Shown one piece after another: positions 52,735-61,119 of a stretch of 64,000 nucleotides of DNA. Both the position numbers and the translations under genes were made by a program. This DNA comes from Paracoccus sediminis (GTDB lineage: Bacteria > Pseudomonadota > Alphaproteobacteria > Rhodobacterales > Rhodobacteraceae). The stretch spans positions 62,001 to 126,000 of the forward strand of contig NZ_FZNM01000007.1 in the NCBI RefSeq assembly GCF_900188295.1, read 5' to 3'. The notes below the pieces were generated by a model. It saw only the letters and a program-made list of their open reading frames with translations, was not told the DNA's origin and searched no databases. Every line of letters begins with the position of its first letter. Position 1 is the first letter of the stretch.

Positions 52735-53155
52735 GATGCTGCTTCGACGGAACCGCTTGCAAGGTTCGCCTCGCGCTGATCGGGGCGCAGCGCCGACGTG
52801 TTGACATCGCATCGGATCACCTGGCGATGTTTCACCGTCCTTGAACCCCTCATGCCCGGCGTGTCGTGAAGCTGTCCGGAATGGTGCCAAAGCTATCCCT
52901 GCGCCGGCCAGTCCGCCCAAGTTGCACAGCGTTGGAGCCTATGGGTGGTCGGGGAACGTTCAAGGGGTTTGGCCGATACGGGCAGGATCACGGATCGGAT
53001 GAGACCGGTCATAGGGACGGCCCATAGGGGAGGGGTTGGGCTGTGTGCATGGACGGCTTCGAACCGCCCTTGCAAGGCAATGATGCCCATATCACCGCTG
53101 TCTGACGGGTTTTCAGCCCAAGGGCGTTTGTTCCAAATGATTGCGGCAGCCCTTT
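52735..53155. other. Gene-free stretch after tRNA-Arg
   Basis: No gene is convincing here. Short open frames on both strands have no recognisable content. The stretch lies between the tRNA-Arg 3' end and an exact 11-base copy of it (CGGGATCGCCA) at 53156-53166, so it may be a remnant of a segment once inserted at the tRNA. Confidence 0.4.
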
Positions 53156-53166
53156 CGGGATCGCCA
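53156..53166 (+). repeat. 11-bp direct repeat, downstream copy
   Basis: CGGGATCGCCA again, 432 bases downstream of the tRNA copy and just before the palindrome at 53171. This is where the far end of an integrated element would be expected. Confidence 0.55.
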
Positions 53167-53170
53167 AAAT

Positions 53171-53200
53171 GAAACAGGCTGGCAATTGCCAGCCTGTTTC
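53171..53200 (-). terminator. 30-base perfect palindrome, terminator of DUF1236 gene
   Basis: A perfect 30-base inverted repeat centred on AATT (15-base arms, no spacer). On the minus strand it follows the DUF1236 stop by 19 bases and ends in TTTC then ATTTT. It could also stop plus-strand transcription. Confidence 0.65.
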
Positions 53201-53219
53201 CGATCAAAGGATCGAGCGA

Positions 53220-53693
53220 TCATTCATAGACGTGGATGATCTTTCTCGTTTCCGGCTCAATCAGAACCGGACGGTCGTTCACATAGACGTATTGGTATTG
53301 GGTGTCGGGAACGACTTGCACGGGGGCGGTTTCAGGTACCACTGCGCCTACGGCCACGTTGTTTAGCATCACGGACTCGGTCTTGTTCTCCAGCACATAG
53401 GTGCGCGTTGCCGGGGTCAGCGCGTCCTCGGATACGTCACCCATCACCGCCCCGGCCAGACCGCCAACGGCGGCGCCGACGGGGCCGCCCACGACGGCGC
53501 CGGCAATGGCACCGGATGCCGCACCGCCGACGGCGCCGCCGCCCGTGGTGCTGGGATCGGTTTCAGTCGTGGTGACGGTGGTCGACGGGGTCGTGACGAC
53601 GACGGGGTTCGGTTCGGTCACGACGGTGGTTTGCGCGAAGGCCGCACCGGCGGCCAGGGTGGCGGCTGCGGTCATGGTCATCAGGCTTTTCAT
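53220..53693 (-). CDS. DUF1236 glycine-zipper protein, exported
   Basis: A 157-residue protein from the ATG at 53693. A signal peptide (MKSLMTMTAAATLAAGAAFA) precedes a Thr/Val-rich region (VVVTTPSTTVTTTETDPS), then a Gly/Ala-rich glycine-zipper segment (GGGAVGGAASGAIAGAVVGG) that could insert in or associate with membrane. The C terminus YVYVNDRPVLIEPETRKIIHVY is the DUF1236 domain. Function is not established. It is transcribed alone on the minus strand; the longer upstream frame is unlikely to be coding. Confidence 0.82.
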   Translation of the reverse strand: MKSLMTMTAAATLAAGAAFAQTTVVTEPNPVVVTTPSTTVTTTETDPSTTGGGAVGGAASGAIAGAVVGGPVGAAVGGLAGAVMGDVSEDALTPATRTYVLENKTESVMLNNVAVGAVVPETAPVQVVPDTQYQYVYVNDRPVLIEPETRKIIHVYE

Positions 53694-53905
53694 GGCATGT
53701 CTCCGTTCTTGCGCCGCTACAAGCCTTGGAAAGTAAAAAGAGTTCCCGGTCCGAATTGGAAGTTGCCGCAAGCCTGAGTTCTTTTTCGCCCGTTGGATGA
53801 TGCGGTGTCGTCCTCGGTCAACCGGGGGTGGCCCAGCGGTTCGAACGGCGCCGATCACGACGACATTTTTCAGGGCGGCGGGTGCGCCGCCATCGCGGTG
53901 TGGCC

Positions 53906-55381
53906 TCAATTCCGGGGGGAATCGCCGTGATGTTCGCGCATCTGGTCGATGTCGCCCAAGCTGCCGGGATAGGGCTTACGGCTGGCCTTGTTCCAGATCC
54001 AGGTCGCCCCCCACAACAGGATGCCGATGGCCAGCAACCATCCCGCGATACGGTACTGGTCCATCTGCGCGGCACTGCGCGCCCAAGGCCCGGCCAGGAA
54101 TGCGCAGCTCACCGCGCCGACATAGGGCAGGACGGCCGGTGCCCGGAAATGGTTGTGCGAGACCGGATGCCGGCGCAGCACGATCAGCGAAATGTTGACC
54201 ACGGTGAACACGCACAACAGCAACAGCGATGTCGTGCCGCCCAGCAGGCTGACCGCCGGAAGATTCGATCGCGTTACGACGAAATAGATCAGGCCGAAAG
54301 CCAGACCCGTGGTGAACAGGATCGCCACCCACGGGGTGCGGCGCGTTCGATGAACAAGGCCAAGGCCATGGGGCAGAACCCCCTGGCGCGCCAGCCCGTA
54401 CAGCAGGCGGCTGGCCATCAGCATGTTTATCAGGGCGGAATTGGCCACCGCGAACATGCCGATGAACGGAAAGATCGTGTCGAACGGCAGGTTCGGCGCG
54501 CCCGCCCGGACCACCTGCGTCAGGGCGGACCCGAGGTCCGGGTTGGACAGGTCGCCGACCGGCACCAGGGCCACGGCGCAGATCGACACCAGGATATAGA
54601 TGACGCCGGTGATTCCCAGTCCGGTCAGCATGATGCGGGGGAAGATGCGGACGGGATCCTTGACCTCCTCGGCCATGTTGACCGAATCTTCGAACCCCAC
54701 CATGGCAAAGAAGGCCAAGGCGGTCGCCGCCGTCAGGGACAGGAAGGCGCCCTTTTCGGCGGATGACCGAAAGACCATCACCTCGGAGAAGTCTGCGCGG
54801 CCCTGGGCCATCGCGTAAAAGCCCACGAAGATAATCATCAGCAGGCCGGTCAGCTCCACGCAGGTCAGCACCACGTTCGCCTTGACGCTTTCGCCGACGC
54901 CGCGAAGGTTCACGGCCGCCACCAGCGTCATGAAGCCCAGCGCGATCAGCAGGATGCCCGCGCTACCCTTTTCGAACCCGAGTCCGAAGCCGTCGTTCAG
55001 AAAGCCCGCGAATGCGTTCGACGCCGTCGAGGCCGAGGTGATCCCCGAACACATCACGGTAAAGGCCACGAGGAAGGTCAGGAAGTGGATGCCAAAGGCG
55101 CGGTGCGCATACAGCGCCGCGCCCGCCGCCTGGGGATAGCGCGTCACCAGTTCCAGATAGGAAAACGCGGTGATCGTGGCCACGAGGAACGCAATCAGGA
55201 ACGGCGCCCAGGCAGCGCCCCCGACCTCGACCGCGACGGTGCCGGTCAGGGCATAGACCCCGGTCCCCAGAATGTCGCCCACGATGAACAGCAGCAACAG
55301 CTTGGGCCCCATGACACGGTTCAGTTCGGGTTGGTGCGGCGCGGCCGCTGCCCCGGATTGATGCGCCTTTGTCATGTCCAT
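53906..55381 (-). CDS. APC superfamily amino acid permease
   Basis: A 491-residue membrane protein with about twelve helices. The N-terminal MGPKLLLLFIVGDILGTGVYAL includes the GDILGTG signature, and AFFAMVGFEDSVNMAEEVKDP is the classic APC consensus. Members take up amino acids or amines by proton symport. It lies 72 bases downstream of lysR on the same strand, so it could be part of the same regulon as the divergent ABC operon. Confidence 0.9.
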   Translation of the reverse strand: MDMTKAHQSGAAAAPHQPELNRVMGPKLLLLFIVGDILGTGVYALTGTVAVEVGGAAWAPFLIAFLVATITAFSYLELVTRYPQAAGAALYAHRAFGIHFLTFLVAFTVMCSGITSASTASNAFAGFLNDGFGLGFEKGSAGILLIALGFMTLVAAVNLRGVGESVKANVVLTCVELTGLLMIIFVGFYAMAQGRADFSEVMVFRSSAEKGAFLSLTAATALAFFAMVGFEDSVNMAEEVKDPVRIFPRIMLTGLGITGVIYILVSICAVALVPVGDLSNPDLGSALTQVVRAGAPNLPFDTIFPFIGMFAVANSALINMLMASRLLYGLARQGVLPHGLGLVHRTRRTPWVAILFTTGLAFGLIYFVVTRSNLPAVSLLGGTTSLLLLCVFTVVNISLIVLRRHPVSHNHFRAPAVLPYVGAVSCAFLAGPWARSAAQMDQYRIAGWLLAIGILLWGATWIWNKASRKPYPGSLGDIDQMREHHGDSPRN

Positions 55382-55453
55382 CCCCCTTTGACATCACGTC
55401 AATGTCAAGACTGTTCCCCAAGTTGCATTGCGGCAAGCGGAATCGCGCAATGC

Positions 55454-56347
55454 TCAGGCCGGGCGCACCAGTTCCGATCCCCGCGCGCGCAGGCTGTCGG
55501 TCAGGAAGGCGATCACCGCGCGTTCCCGGCGCATGGCCCGCACGTCGCGGTGGCAGGTCAGCCAATAGGTGCGGTTCAGCGTCACCTGGTCCTGCAAAAC
55601 GATCCTCAGTTCGGGATATTTCACGGCGATGTAATGCGGCAGGACCGCGATCCCCAGATGGTTCCGTGCCGCCGCCAGCTGGTTGAACACGCTGGAGCTT
55701 TTGATGGACGCGCGGATCCCCGGCAGAACCTCGTTCAGATAGTCCAGTCCGGGGGCGAAGATCATCTCCTCAATATAGCCGATGATGCGGTGCTGGCGCA
55801 GATCCTCGGGCCGGGTCACGGGACGGCCGGCCGCAAGACAGGTTTCGGTCGCATAAAGATGCAGCGTATAGTTGGCCAGCCGCTCGGACCGGTAAGGCCC
55901 GCTGGAAATGGGATCCAGCGTGACCGACATGTCCGCCTCGCGCCGCGACAGGGACAGGATCTGCGGCATGGTGATAAGCTCCAGCGAGATCAGCGGGAAC
56001 TGCGCGATGAAATCGGGCCACAGATGCTGCGAAAACAGGCTGGCGAAACCTTCCGGCACCGCCAGCCGCAATGGTCCCGCCTGGCGCGACGCCGCGCCCT
56101 GTTCGACGGGGATCTGCTCGGCCGCTTCCTCCATGCGCTCAGCCGTTTCGACAAGGCGGCGACCTGCGGGCGTGGGTTCGTATCCGCGGGGATTGCGTTC
56201 GAAAAGGCGGGCGTTCAGCGCCTGTTCAAGCCGGTCGATCCGCCGCGACACCGTGACATGGGACGTGCCCAGAATCCGTGCGGCACGCGACAACTGCCCC
56301 TCGCGGGCGACAGCAAGAAAGAACTGGAGGTCGTCCCAACTGAGCAT
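55454..56347 (-). CDS. LysR family transcriptional regulator
   Basis: A 297-residue protein. The N-terminal winged helix is MLSWDDLQFFLAVAREGQLSRAARILGTSHVTVSRRIDRLEQ (residues 1-42), followed by a two-lobed effector-binding domain. It is divergent from the liv-like ABC operon, with 190 bases between starts; LysR proteins commonly regulate a divergent target and need a small-molecule inducer. TGAAC half-sites lie in the gap at 56352-56438. The effector is unknown. Confidence 0.92.
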   Translation of the reverse strand: MLSWDDLQFFLAVAREGQLSRAARILGTSHVTVSRRIDRLEQALNARLFERNPRGYEPTPAGRRLVETAERMEEAAEQIPVEQGAASRQAGPLRLAVPEGFASLFSQHLWPDFIAQFPLISLELITMPQILSLSRREADMSVTLDPISSGPYRSERLANYTLHLYATETCLAAGRPVTRPEDLRQHRIIGYIEEMIFAPGLDYLNEVLPGIRASIKSSSVFNQLAAARNHLGIAVLPHYIAVKYPELRIVLQDQVTLNRTYWLTCHRDVRAMRRERAVIAFLTDSLRARGSELVRPA

Positions 56348-56351
56348 GATT

Positions 56352-56438
56352 GTTCAAATTCGTGCAGAACCTGAACGAAATTAGACGGGTTTGAACGCTT
56401 GTGTCAAAGTGACTTTAGGGTCATCCTTTCCGCTGAAC
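56352..56438. promoter_or_regulatory. Phased TGAAC half-sites, probable LysR operator
   Basis: GTTCA at 56352-56356 and TGAAC at 56372-56376 form an inverted repeat; further TGAAC copies lie at 56392-56396 and 56434-56438. Starts differ by 20, 20 and 42 bases, about two, two and four helical turns. It lies between the divergent LysR and ABC-operon starts. Confidence 0.5.
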
Positions 56439-56537
56439 GTGGGCTGGTGGAGAGGCTCTCGTCACTATTGAAAAAAAACATCGTCCAGGTCTGCGGCCGC
56501 GCCGCGGTGCCCATGGAAAATGTTCAGGGGAGGTTTC

Positions 56538-57740
56538 ATGCGTAAACTACTGTTGTCCGCCGCATCCGTCGGCCTGCTGGCCGCACCCGCCGTGGCCGAG
56601 ATTTCGGACGGCAAGGTCAAGATCGGCATTCTGAACGACCAGTCCGGCGTCTATTCGGACTTTGGCGGCAAGAATTCCTATGAAGCCGCGCTGATGGCGG
56701 TCGAGGATTTCGGCGGCACCGTTCTGGACGCGCCTATCCAGGTCGTGACCGCCGACCACCAGAACAAGGCGGACATCGCATCCAACATCGCCCGCCAGTG
56801 GTACGACACCGAACAGGTGGACAGCATCATGGAGCTGACCACCTCGTCCGTGGCCCTGGCCGTGCAGGCGTTGTCCAGGGAAAAAAGCAAGATCACCATG
56901 ACGACGGGCGCCGCTACGACGGAACTGACCGGCGCGCAGTGTTCCCCCTATGGTTTCCACTGGGCCTATGACACGCACGCCTTGGCCGTGGGCACCGGCG
57001 GCGCGCTTGTGAAGGAGGGCGGCGACAGCTGGTTCTTCCTGACCGCCGACTATGCCTTTGGATATTCGCTGGAAGAACAGACCAGCGCATTCGTGACCGA
57101 AAACGGCGGCACCGTGACCGGTTCCGTCCGTCACCCGCTGGCCTCGACCGACTTCTCGTCCTTCCTGCTGCAAGCGCAGTCGTCGGGCGCCAAGGTCATC
57201 GGTCTGGCCAATGCCGGGGCAGACACGCAGAACGCCATCAAGCAGGCCGCCGAATTCGGCATCACCCAAGGCGGACAGAAACTGGCCGCGCTGCTGTTCA
57301 CGCTGTCGGACGTGAATGGCCTGGGTGCCGAGGCCGCGCAGGGCCTGAACCTGACCGAAAGCTTCTACTGGAAACGCGACGCCGCCAGCGAGGAGTTCGG
57401 GCGCCGCTTCATGGAACGCACGGGATCGATGCCGAACATGGTCCACGCGGGCACCTATTCGGCGGTCATGTCCTATCTGAAGGCCATCGAGGCCGCCGGG
57501 ACCGATGAAACCGAAGCCGTCGCCGCCAAGCTGCACGAACTGCCCGTCAACGACGTGTTCGCGCAAGACGGCAAGGTCGGCGCCAACGGCCGCCTTATCA
57601 AGGACGTCTATCTGATGGAGGTGAAGGCCCCCGCCGACATCACCGAGGACTGGGACTATTATAACGTGCTGGCGACCATTCCGGGCAACGAGGCCTATCT
57701 GGATCCGGCCGAAAGCGGCTGCCCGCTTGTCACCCAGTAA
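56538..57740 (+). CDS. ABC transporter substrate-binding protein (branched-chain amino acid type)
   Basis: A 400-residue periplasmic binding protein (Peripla_BP_6 type). A signal peptide (MRKLLLSAASVGLLAAPAVA) precedes the mature VKIGILNDQSGVYSDFGGKN and a two-lobe body with YAFGYSLEEQTSAFV. The ATG at 56538 follows GGGGAGG. It is the first gene of the operon. It captures the substrate for the permeases downstream. The HAA-type family also binds amides and aromatic acids, so the ligand should not be assumed to be a branched amino acid. Confidence 0.9.
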   Translation: MRKLLLSAASVGLLAAPAVAEISDGKVKIGILNDQSGVYSDFGGKNSYEAALMAVEDFGGTVLDAPIQVVTADHQNKADIASNIARQWYDTEQVDSIMELTTSSVALAVQALSREKSKITMTTGAATTELTGAQCSPYGFHWAYDTHALAVGTGGALVKEGGDSWFFLTADYAFGYSLEEQTSAFVTENGGTVTGSVRHPLASTDFSSFLLQAQSSGAKVIGLANAGADTQNAIKQAAEFGITQGGQKLAALLFTLSDVNGLGAEAAQGLNLTESFYWKRDAASEEFGRRFMERTGSMPNMVHAGTYSAVMSYLKAIEAAGTDETEAVAAKLHELPVNDVFAQDGKVGANGRLIKDVYLMEVKAPADITEDWDYYNVLATIPGNEAYLDPAESGCPLVTQ

Positions 57741-57749
57741 GGCGATCCC

Positions 57750-58529
57750 ATGAACCTTGCGCCTTCCATGACGCAAACCGAACCGCGGGTGGTCCTTTCC
57801 GCCCGCGGCCTCGGCAAGGATTTTTCCGGCTTTACCGCCGTCAACAATGTCGACCTGGACGTAGAGCACGCCCGCATTCATGCCCTGATTGGTCCGAACG
57901 GCGCGGGCAAGACCACGGTCTTCAACCTGCTGACCAAGTTCCTGCAACCGACGCGCGGCAAGATCACGCTGCTGGGCCAGGACATAACCCAGACCAAGCC
58001 CGACAAGGTAGCCCGCATGGGGCTGGTGCGGTCCTTCCAGATCTCGGCCGTGTTTCCCCACCTGACGGTGCGCGAAAACGTCAAGGTCGCCTTGCAGCGG
58101 CCCGCCGGGCTGGCCGTGCAGTTCTGGAAGCCGCTGTCGTCGCTGGACCGGCTGAACGCGCGCGCCGACGAACTGATCGACCACCTGGGCCTGACGCCTT
58201 ACCGCGACCACCGCGCCGCCGACCTGTCCTATGGCCGCAAGCGCGTGCTGGAAATCGCCACGACCCTGGCGCTGGAGCCTGAAGTTCTGCTGCTGGACGA
58301 ACCGATGGCCGGGATGGGCCAGGAGGATGTCCACATGGTGGCCGAGATCATCCGCGACGTGGCGAAGACACGCGCGGTCCTGATGGTCGAGCACAACCTG
58401 AACGTAGTCGCCGACATTTGCCACCACGTCACCGTGCTGCAACGGGGTGAAATCATCGCAACCGGCGATTACGCCACCGTGTCCGCCGATCCGCGCGTGC
58501 GCACCGCCTATATGGGAACCGAGGAATGA
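57750..58529 (+). CDS. ABC transporter ATP-binding protein (LivG-like)
   Basis: A 259-residue ATPase. Walker A is IGPNGAGKTTVFNLL. The signature motif is LSYGRKRVLEIATTL rather than LSGGQ, as in many LivG relatives, and Walker B is VLLLDEPMAGMGQED. It starts nine bases after the binding-protein gene. Its stop overlaps the next start by four bases (ATGA). Confidence 0.9.
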   Translation: MNLAPSMTQTEPRVVLSARGLGKDFSGFTAVNNVDLDVEHARIHALIGPNGAGKTTVFNLLTKFLQPTRGKITLLGQDITQTKPDKVARMGLVRSFQISAVFPHLTVRENVKVALQRPAGLAVQFWKPLSSLDRLNARADELIDHLGLTPYRDHRAADLSYGRKRVLEIATTLALEPEVLLLDEPMAGMGQEDVHMVAEIIRDVAKTRAVLMVEHNLNVVADICHHVTVLQRGEIIATGDYATVSADPRVRTAYMGTEE

Positions 58530-59230
58530 CGGCCCCGCTGTTGGAAACCGCCGGGCTTCAGGCCTGGTACGGCGAAAGCCATGTGCTGCACGGCGTCGAT
58601 CTGCACGTCCACGAAGGCGAGATGATCTGCATCCTGGGCCGCAACGGCATGGGCAAGACCACGACGCTGCGCACGATCATGGGCATCCTGCGCAAGCGCA
58701 CGGGCCGCATCACCTTTGCGGGCCAGGATCTGATGTCCGTGCCCCTGCACAAGACCGCCCGCGCGGGCCTGGGCTTCGTCCCCGAGGAGCGCGGCATCTT
58801 CGCCACCCTGTCGGTCGAGGAAAACCTGATGCTGCCCCCCAAGGTGGCGGATGGCGGCATGACCGTGGCCGAGATTTACGACCTGTTCCCGAACCTGTCC
58901 GAACGCCGTAACAGCCCCGGCACGAAACTGTCTGGGGGGGAACAGCAGATGCTGGCCATGGCGCGGATCCTGCGCACCGGCGCGCGCTGCCTGCTGCTGG
59001 ACGAGCCGACCGAGGGGCTGGCCCCCGTCATCATCAACGCCATCGGCGACGTGCTGCGGCAACTGAAACAGCGCGGCATGACCGTGGTGCTGGTGGAACA
59101 GAACTTCCGCTTCGCCGCCAAGGTCGCGGACCGCTTTTACCTGATGGACCATGGCACGATGACCGCCGAATTCCCGGTATCCGACCTGCCGAACCGGATG
59201 GACCTGCTGCATCGGGAACTGGGGGTGTGA
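58526..59230 (+). CDS. ABC transporter ATP-binding protein (LivF-like)
   Basis: A 234-residue ATPase. Walker A is LGRNGMGKTTTLRTIMG, the signature is LSGGEQQMLAMARIL, and Walker B is LLLDEPTEGLAP. It pairs with the LivG-like subunit to power the permeases. It overlaps the preceding gene by four bases and the permease gene starts one base after its stop. Confidence 0.92.
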   Translation: MTAPLLETAGLQAWYGESHVLHGVDLHVHEGEMICILGRNGMGKTTTLRTIMGILRKRTGRITFAGQDLMSVPLHKTARAGLGFVPEERGIFATLSVEENLMLPPKVADGGMTVAEIYDLFPNLSERRNSPGTKLSGGEQQMLAMARILRTGARCLLLDEPTEGLAPVIINAIGDVLRQLKQRGMTVVLVEQNFRFAAKVADRFYLMDHGTMTAEFPVSDLPNRMDLLHRELGV

Positions 59231-59231
59231 C

Positions 59232-60119
59232 ATGACCATGATCTTCGGCATTCCCGTTCAGGCGCTGATGGGCCAGCTGCTGGTGGGGCTTATCAACGGA
59301 TCCTTCTATGCGCTGCTGTCGCTTGGCCTGGCCGTGATCTTTGGCCTGCTGCGCGTCATCAACTTTGCCCATGGCGCGCAATACATGCTGGGGGCCTTTA
59401 CCGCGCTGCTGCTGCTGACGGTGGGCGGCGTCAACTACTGGCTGGCGCTGATCGCGGCGCCGCTGATCGTCGGGCTGTTCGGCGCGATCATCGAACGCAC
59501 GATGCTGTCGCGGCTGTACAAGCTGGACCATCTGTATGGGCTGCTGTTCACCTTCGGGCTGGCCTTGGCGATCGAGGGGACGTTCCGGTATTTCTACGGC
59601 GCGTCCGGCATGCCCTATGCGGCGCCCGGCGCGCTGACCGGGGCGGTGAACCTGGGCTTCATGTTCCTGCCGATCTATCGCGGCTGGGTAGTGATCGCGT
59701 CGCTGATCGTGTGCATCGCGGTCTGGTTCATGATCGAGAAGACCAAGCTGGGCGCATATCTGCGCGCGGCCACCGAAAATCCGGCGCTCGTGCAAAGCTT
59801 TGGCGTGAACGTGCCCTTGCTTCTGACCCTGACCTATGCGCTTGGCGCGGGGCTGGCGGCCTTTGCAGGCGTGCTGGCCGCGCCCGTCTATCAGGTCAGC
59901 CCGCTGATGGGGTCCAACCTCATCATCATCGTCTTTGCCGTGGTCGTGGTCGGCGGCATGGGGTCGATCCTGGGGGCCATCGTCACCGGCTACATGCTGG
60001 GCGTGGTCGAGGGGCTGACCAAGGTTTTCTACCCCGAGGCGTCCAATATCGTGATCTTCGTCATCATGGCGTTTGTCTTGATCCTGCGGCCCGCGGGCCT
60101 TTTCGGAAAGGATGCCTGA
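59232..60119 (+). CDS. ABC transporter permease (LivH-like)
   Basis: A 295-residue membrane protein with eight or so helices. The family start is MGQLLVGLINGSFYALLSLG, and VFAVVVVGGMGSILGAIVTGY is the conserved cytoplasmic loop region. It forms the channel together with the LivM-like subunit. It starts one base after the LivF-like gene and ends one base before the next start. Confidence 0.91.
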   Translation: MTMIFGIPVQALMGQLLVGLINGSFYALLSLGLAVIFGLLRVINFAHGAQYMLGAFTALLLLTVGGVNYWLALIAAPLIVGLFGAIIERTMLSRLYKLDHLYGLLFTFGLALAIEGTFRYFYGASGMPYAAPGALTGAVNLGFMFLPIYRGWVVIASLIVCIAVWFMIEKTKLGAYLRAATENPALVQSFGVNVPLLLTLTYALGAGLAAFAGVLAAPVYQVSPLMGSNLIIIVFAVVVVGGMGSILGAIVTGYMLGVVEGLTKVFYPEASNIVIFVIMAFVLILRPAGLFGKDA

Positions 60120-60120
60120 C

Positions 60121-61119
60121 ATGGCCGGCAAATCCGAACCCATCGGCGCCGAACAGGTCGCCATCCACCCCAAGGCCGGACCGATCCAGCTTGTGCTGCT
60201 GGCCGTCATAGCGGCGGCGCTGCTGGTGGCGCCGCAGTTCCTGTACCCGATCTTTCTGATGAAGCTGCTGGCCTTCGGGCTGTTCGCGGCGGCTTTCAAC
60301 CTGCTACTGGGCTATACGGGGCTGCTGTCCTTTGGCCACGCGGCCTTTTTCGGGGGCTCGGCCTATTTCACCGCCCATGCCGTCAAGGTCTGGGGCTGGC
60401 CGCCCGAGGCCGGGATTCTGCTGGGCGTCCTGGGCGCCGCCGCCCTGGGCCTGGTGATGGGGGCCATCGCCATCCGCCGGCAGGGTATTTATTTTGCCAT
60501 GATTACCCTGGCCCTGTCACAGATGTTCTTCTTCTTCTGCCTGCAAGCCGAGTTCACGCATGGCGAGGACGGCATCCAGTCCGTGCCCCGCGGACGCCTG
60601 TTCGGCATGTTCGACCTGTCGGACACGATGACGATGTATTATTTCGTGCTGGCGGTGTTCATCGTCGGGCTGCTGGTCATCTGGCGCTTCGTCAACTCGC
60701 CTTTCGGCATGATCCTGAAATCGATCCGCGAAAACGAACAGCGAGCGATCTCCCTGGGCTACTCCGTCAGCCGCTACAAGCTGGGGGCCTTCGTGATGTC
60801 GGCGGCGCTTGCCGGTCTTGCAGGCGGGATCAAGGCGCTGATCTTTCAGTTCGCCACCCTGACCGACGTCGGCTGGCAGATGTCCGGCGAGGTGATCCTG
60901 ATGACGCTGTTGGGCGGTATCGGCACGCTGGCCGGACCGGTCGTGGGCGCGGGGCTGGTGGTGACGTTGCAGAACTACCTCGCCACCTCGGACTTTCCGG
61001 TGACGATCATCACGGGCGTGGTCTTCATGGTCTGCGTGCTGGTGTTCCGGCGCGGTCTGATCGGCGAATTCTTCGCCAGCAAGCTGGGTCGCAGGTTGGG
61101 CTTCCGGTCCGAAAGCTGA
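60121..61119 (+). CDS. ABC transporter permease (LivM-like)
   Basis: A 332-residue membrane protein with FNLLLGYTGLLSFGHAAFFG, a LivM signature, and the conserved LLGGIGTLAGPVVGAGLVV near the end. The ATG at 60121 is chosen; an ATG at 60112 that overlaps the previous gene is possible. Its TGA overlaps the next ATG (TGATG), so the GMC enzyme is coupled to the transporter. Confidence 0.9.
   Translation: MAGKSEPIGAEQVAIHPKAGPIQLVLLAVIAAALLVAPQFLYPIFLMKLLAFGLFAAAFNLLLGYTGLLSFGHAAFFGGSAYFTAHAVKVWGWPPEAGILLGVLGAAALGLVMGAIAIRRQGIYFAMITLALSQMFFFFCLQAEFTHGEDGIQSVPRGRLFGMFDLSDTMTMYYFVLAVFIVGLLVIWRFVNSPFGMILKSIRENEQRAISLGYSVSRYKLGAFVMSAALAGLAGGIKALIFQFATLTDVGWQMSGEVILMTLLGGIGTLAGPVVGAGLVVTLQNYLATSDFPVTIITGVVFMVCVLVFRRGLIGEFFASKLGRRLGFRSES

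Noticed and set aside
52693-52920. Small minus-strand frame ending REDSNPQPSD
   Set aside because: This is the well-known false translation of a tRNA gene, here tRNA-Arg.
53840-53905. G+C-rich hairpin near the end of the APC permease gene
   Set aside because: A stem (GGCGGCG/CGCCGCC) is present but lies beyond the stop without a U tract in the minus direction, so a terminator is not supported.
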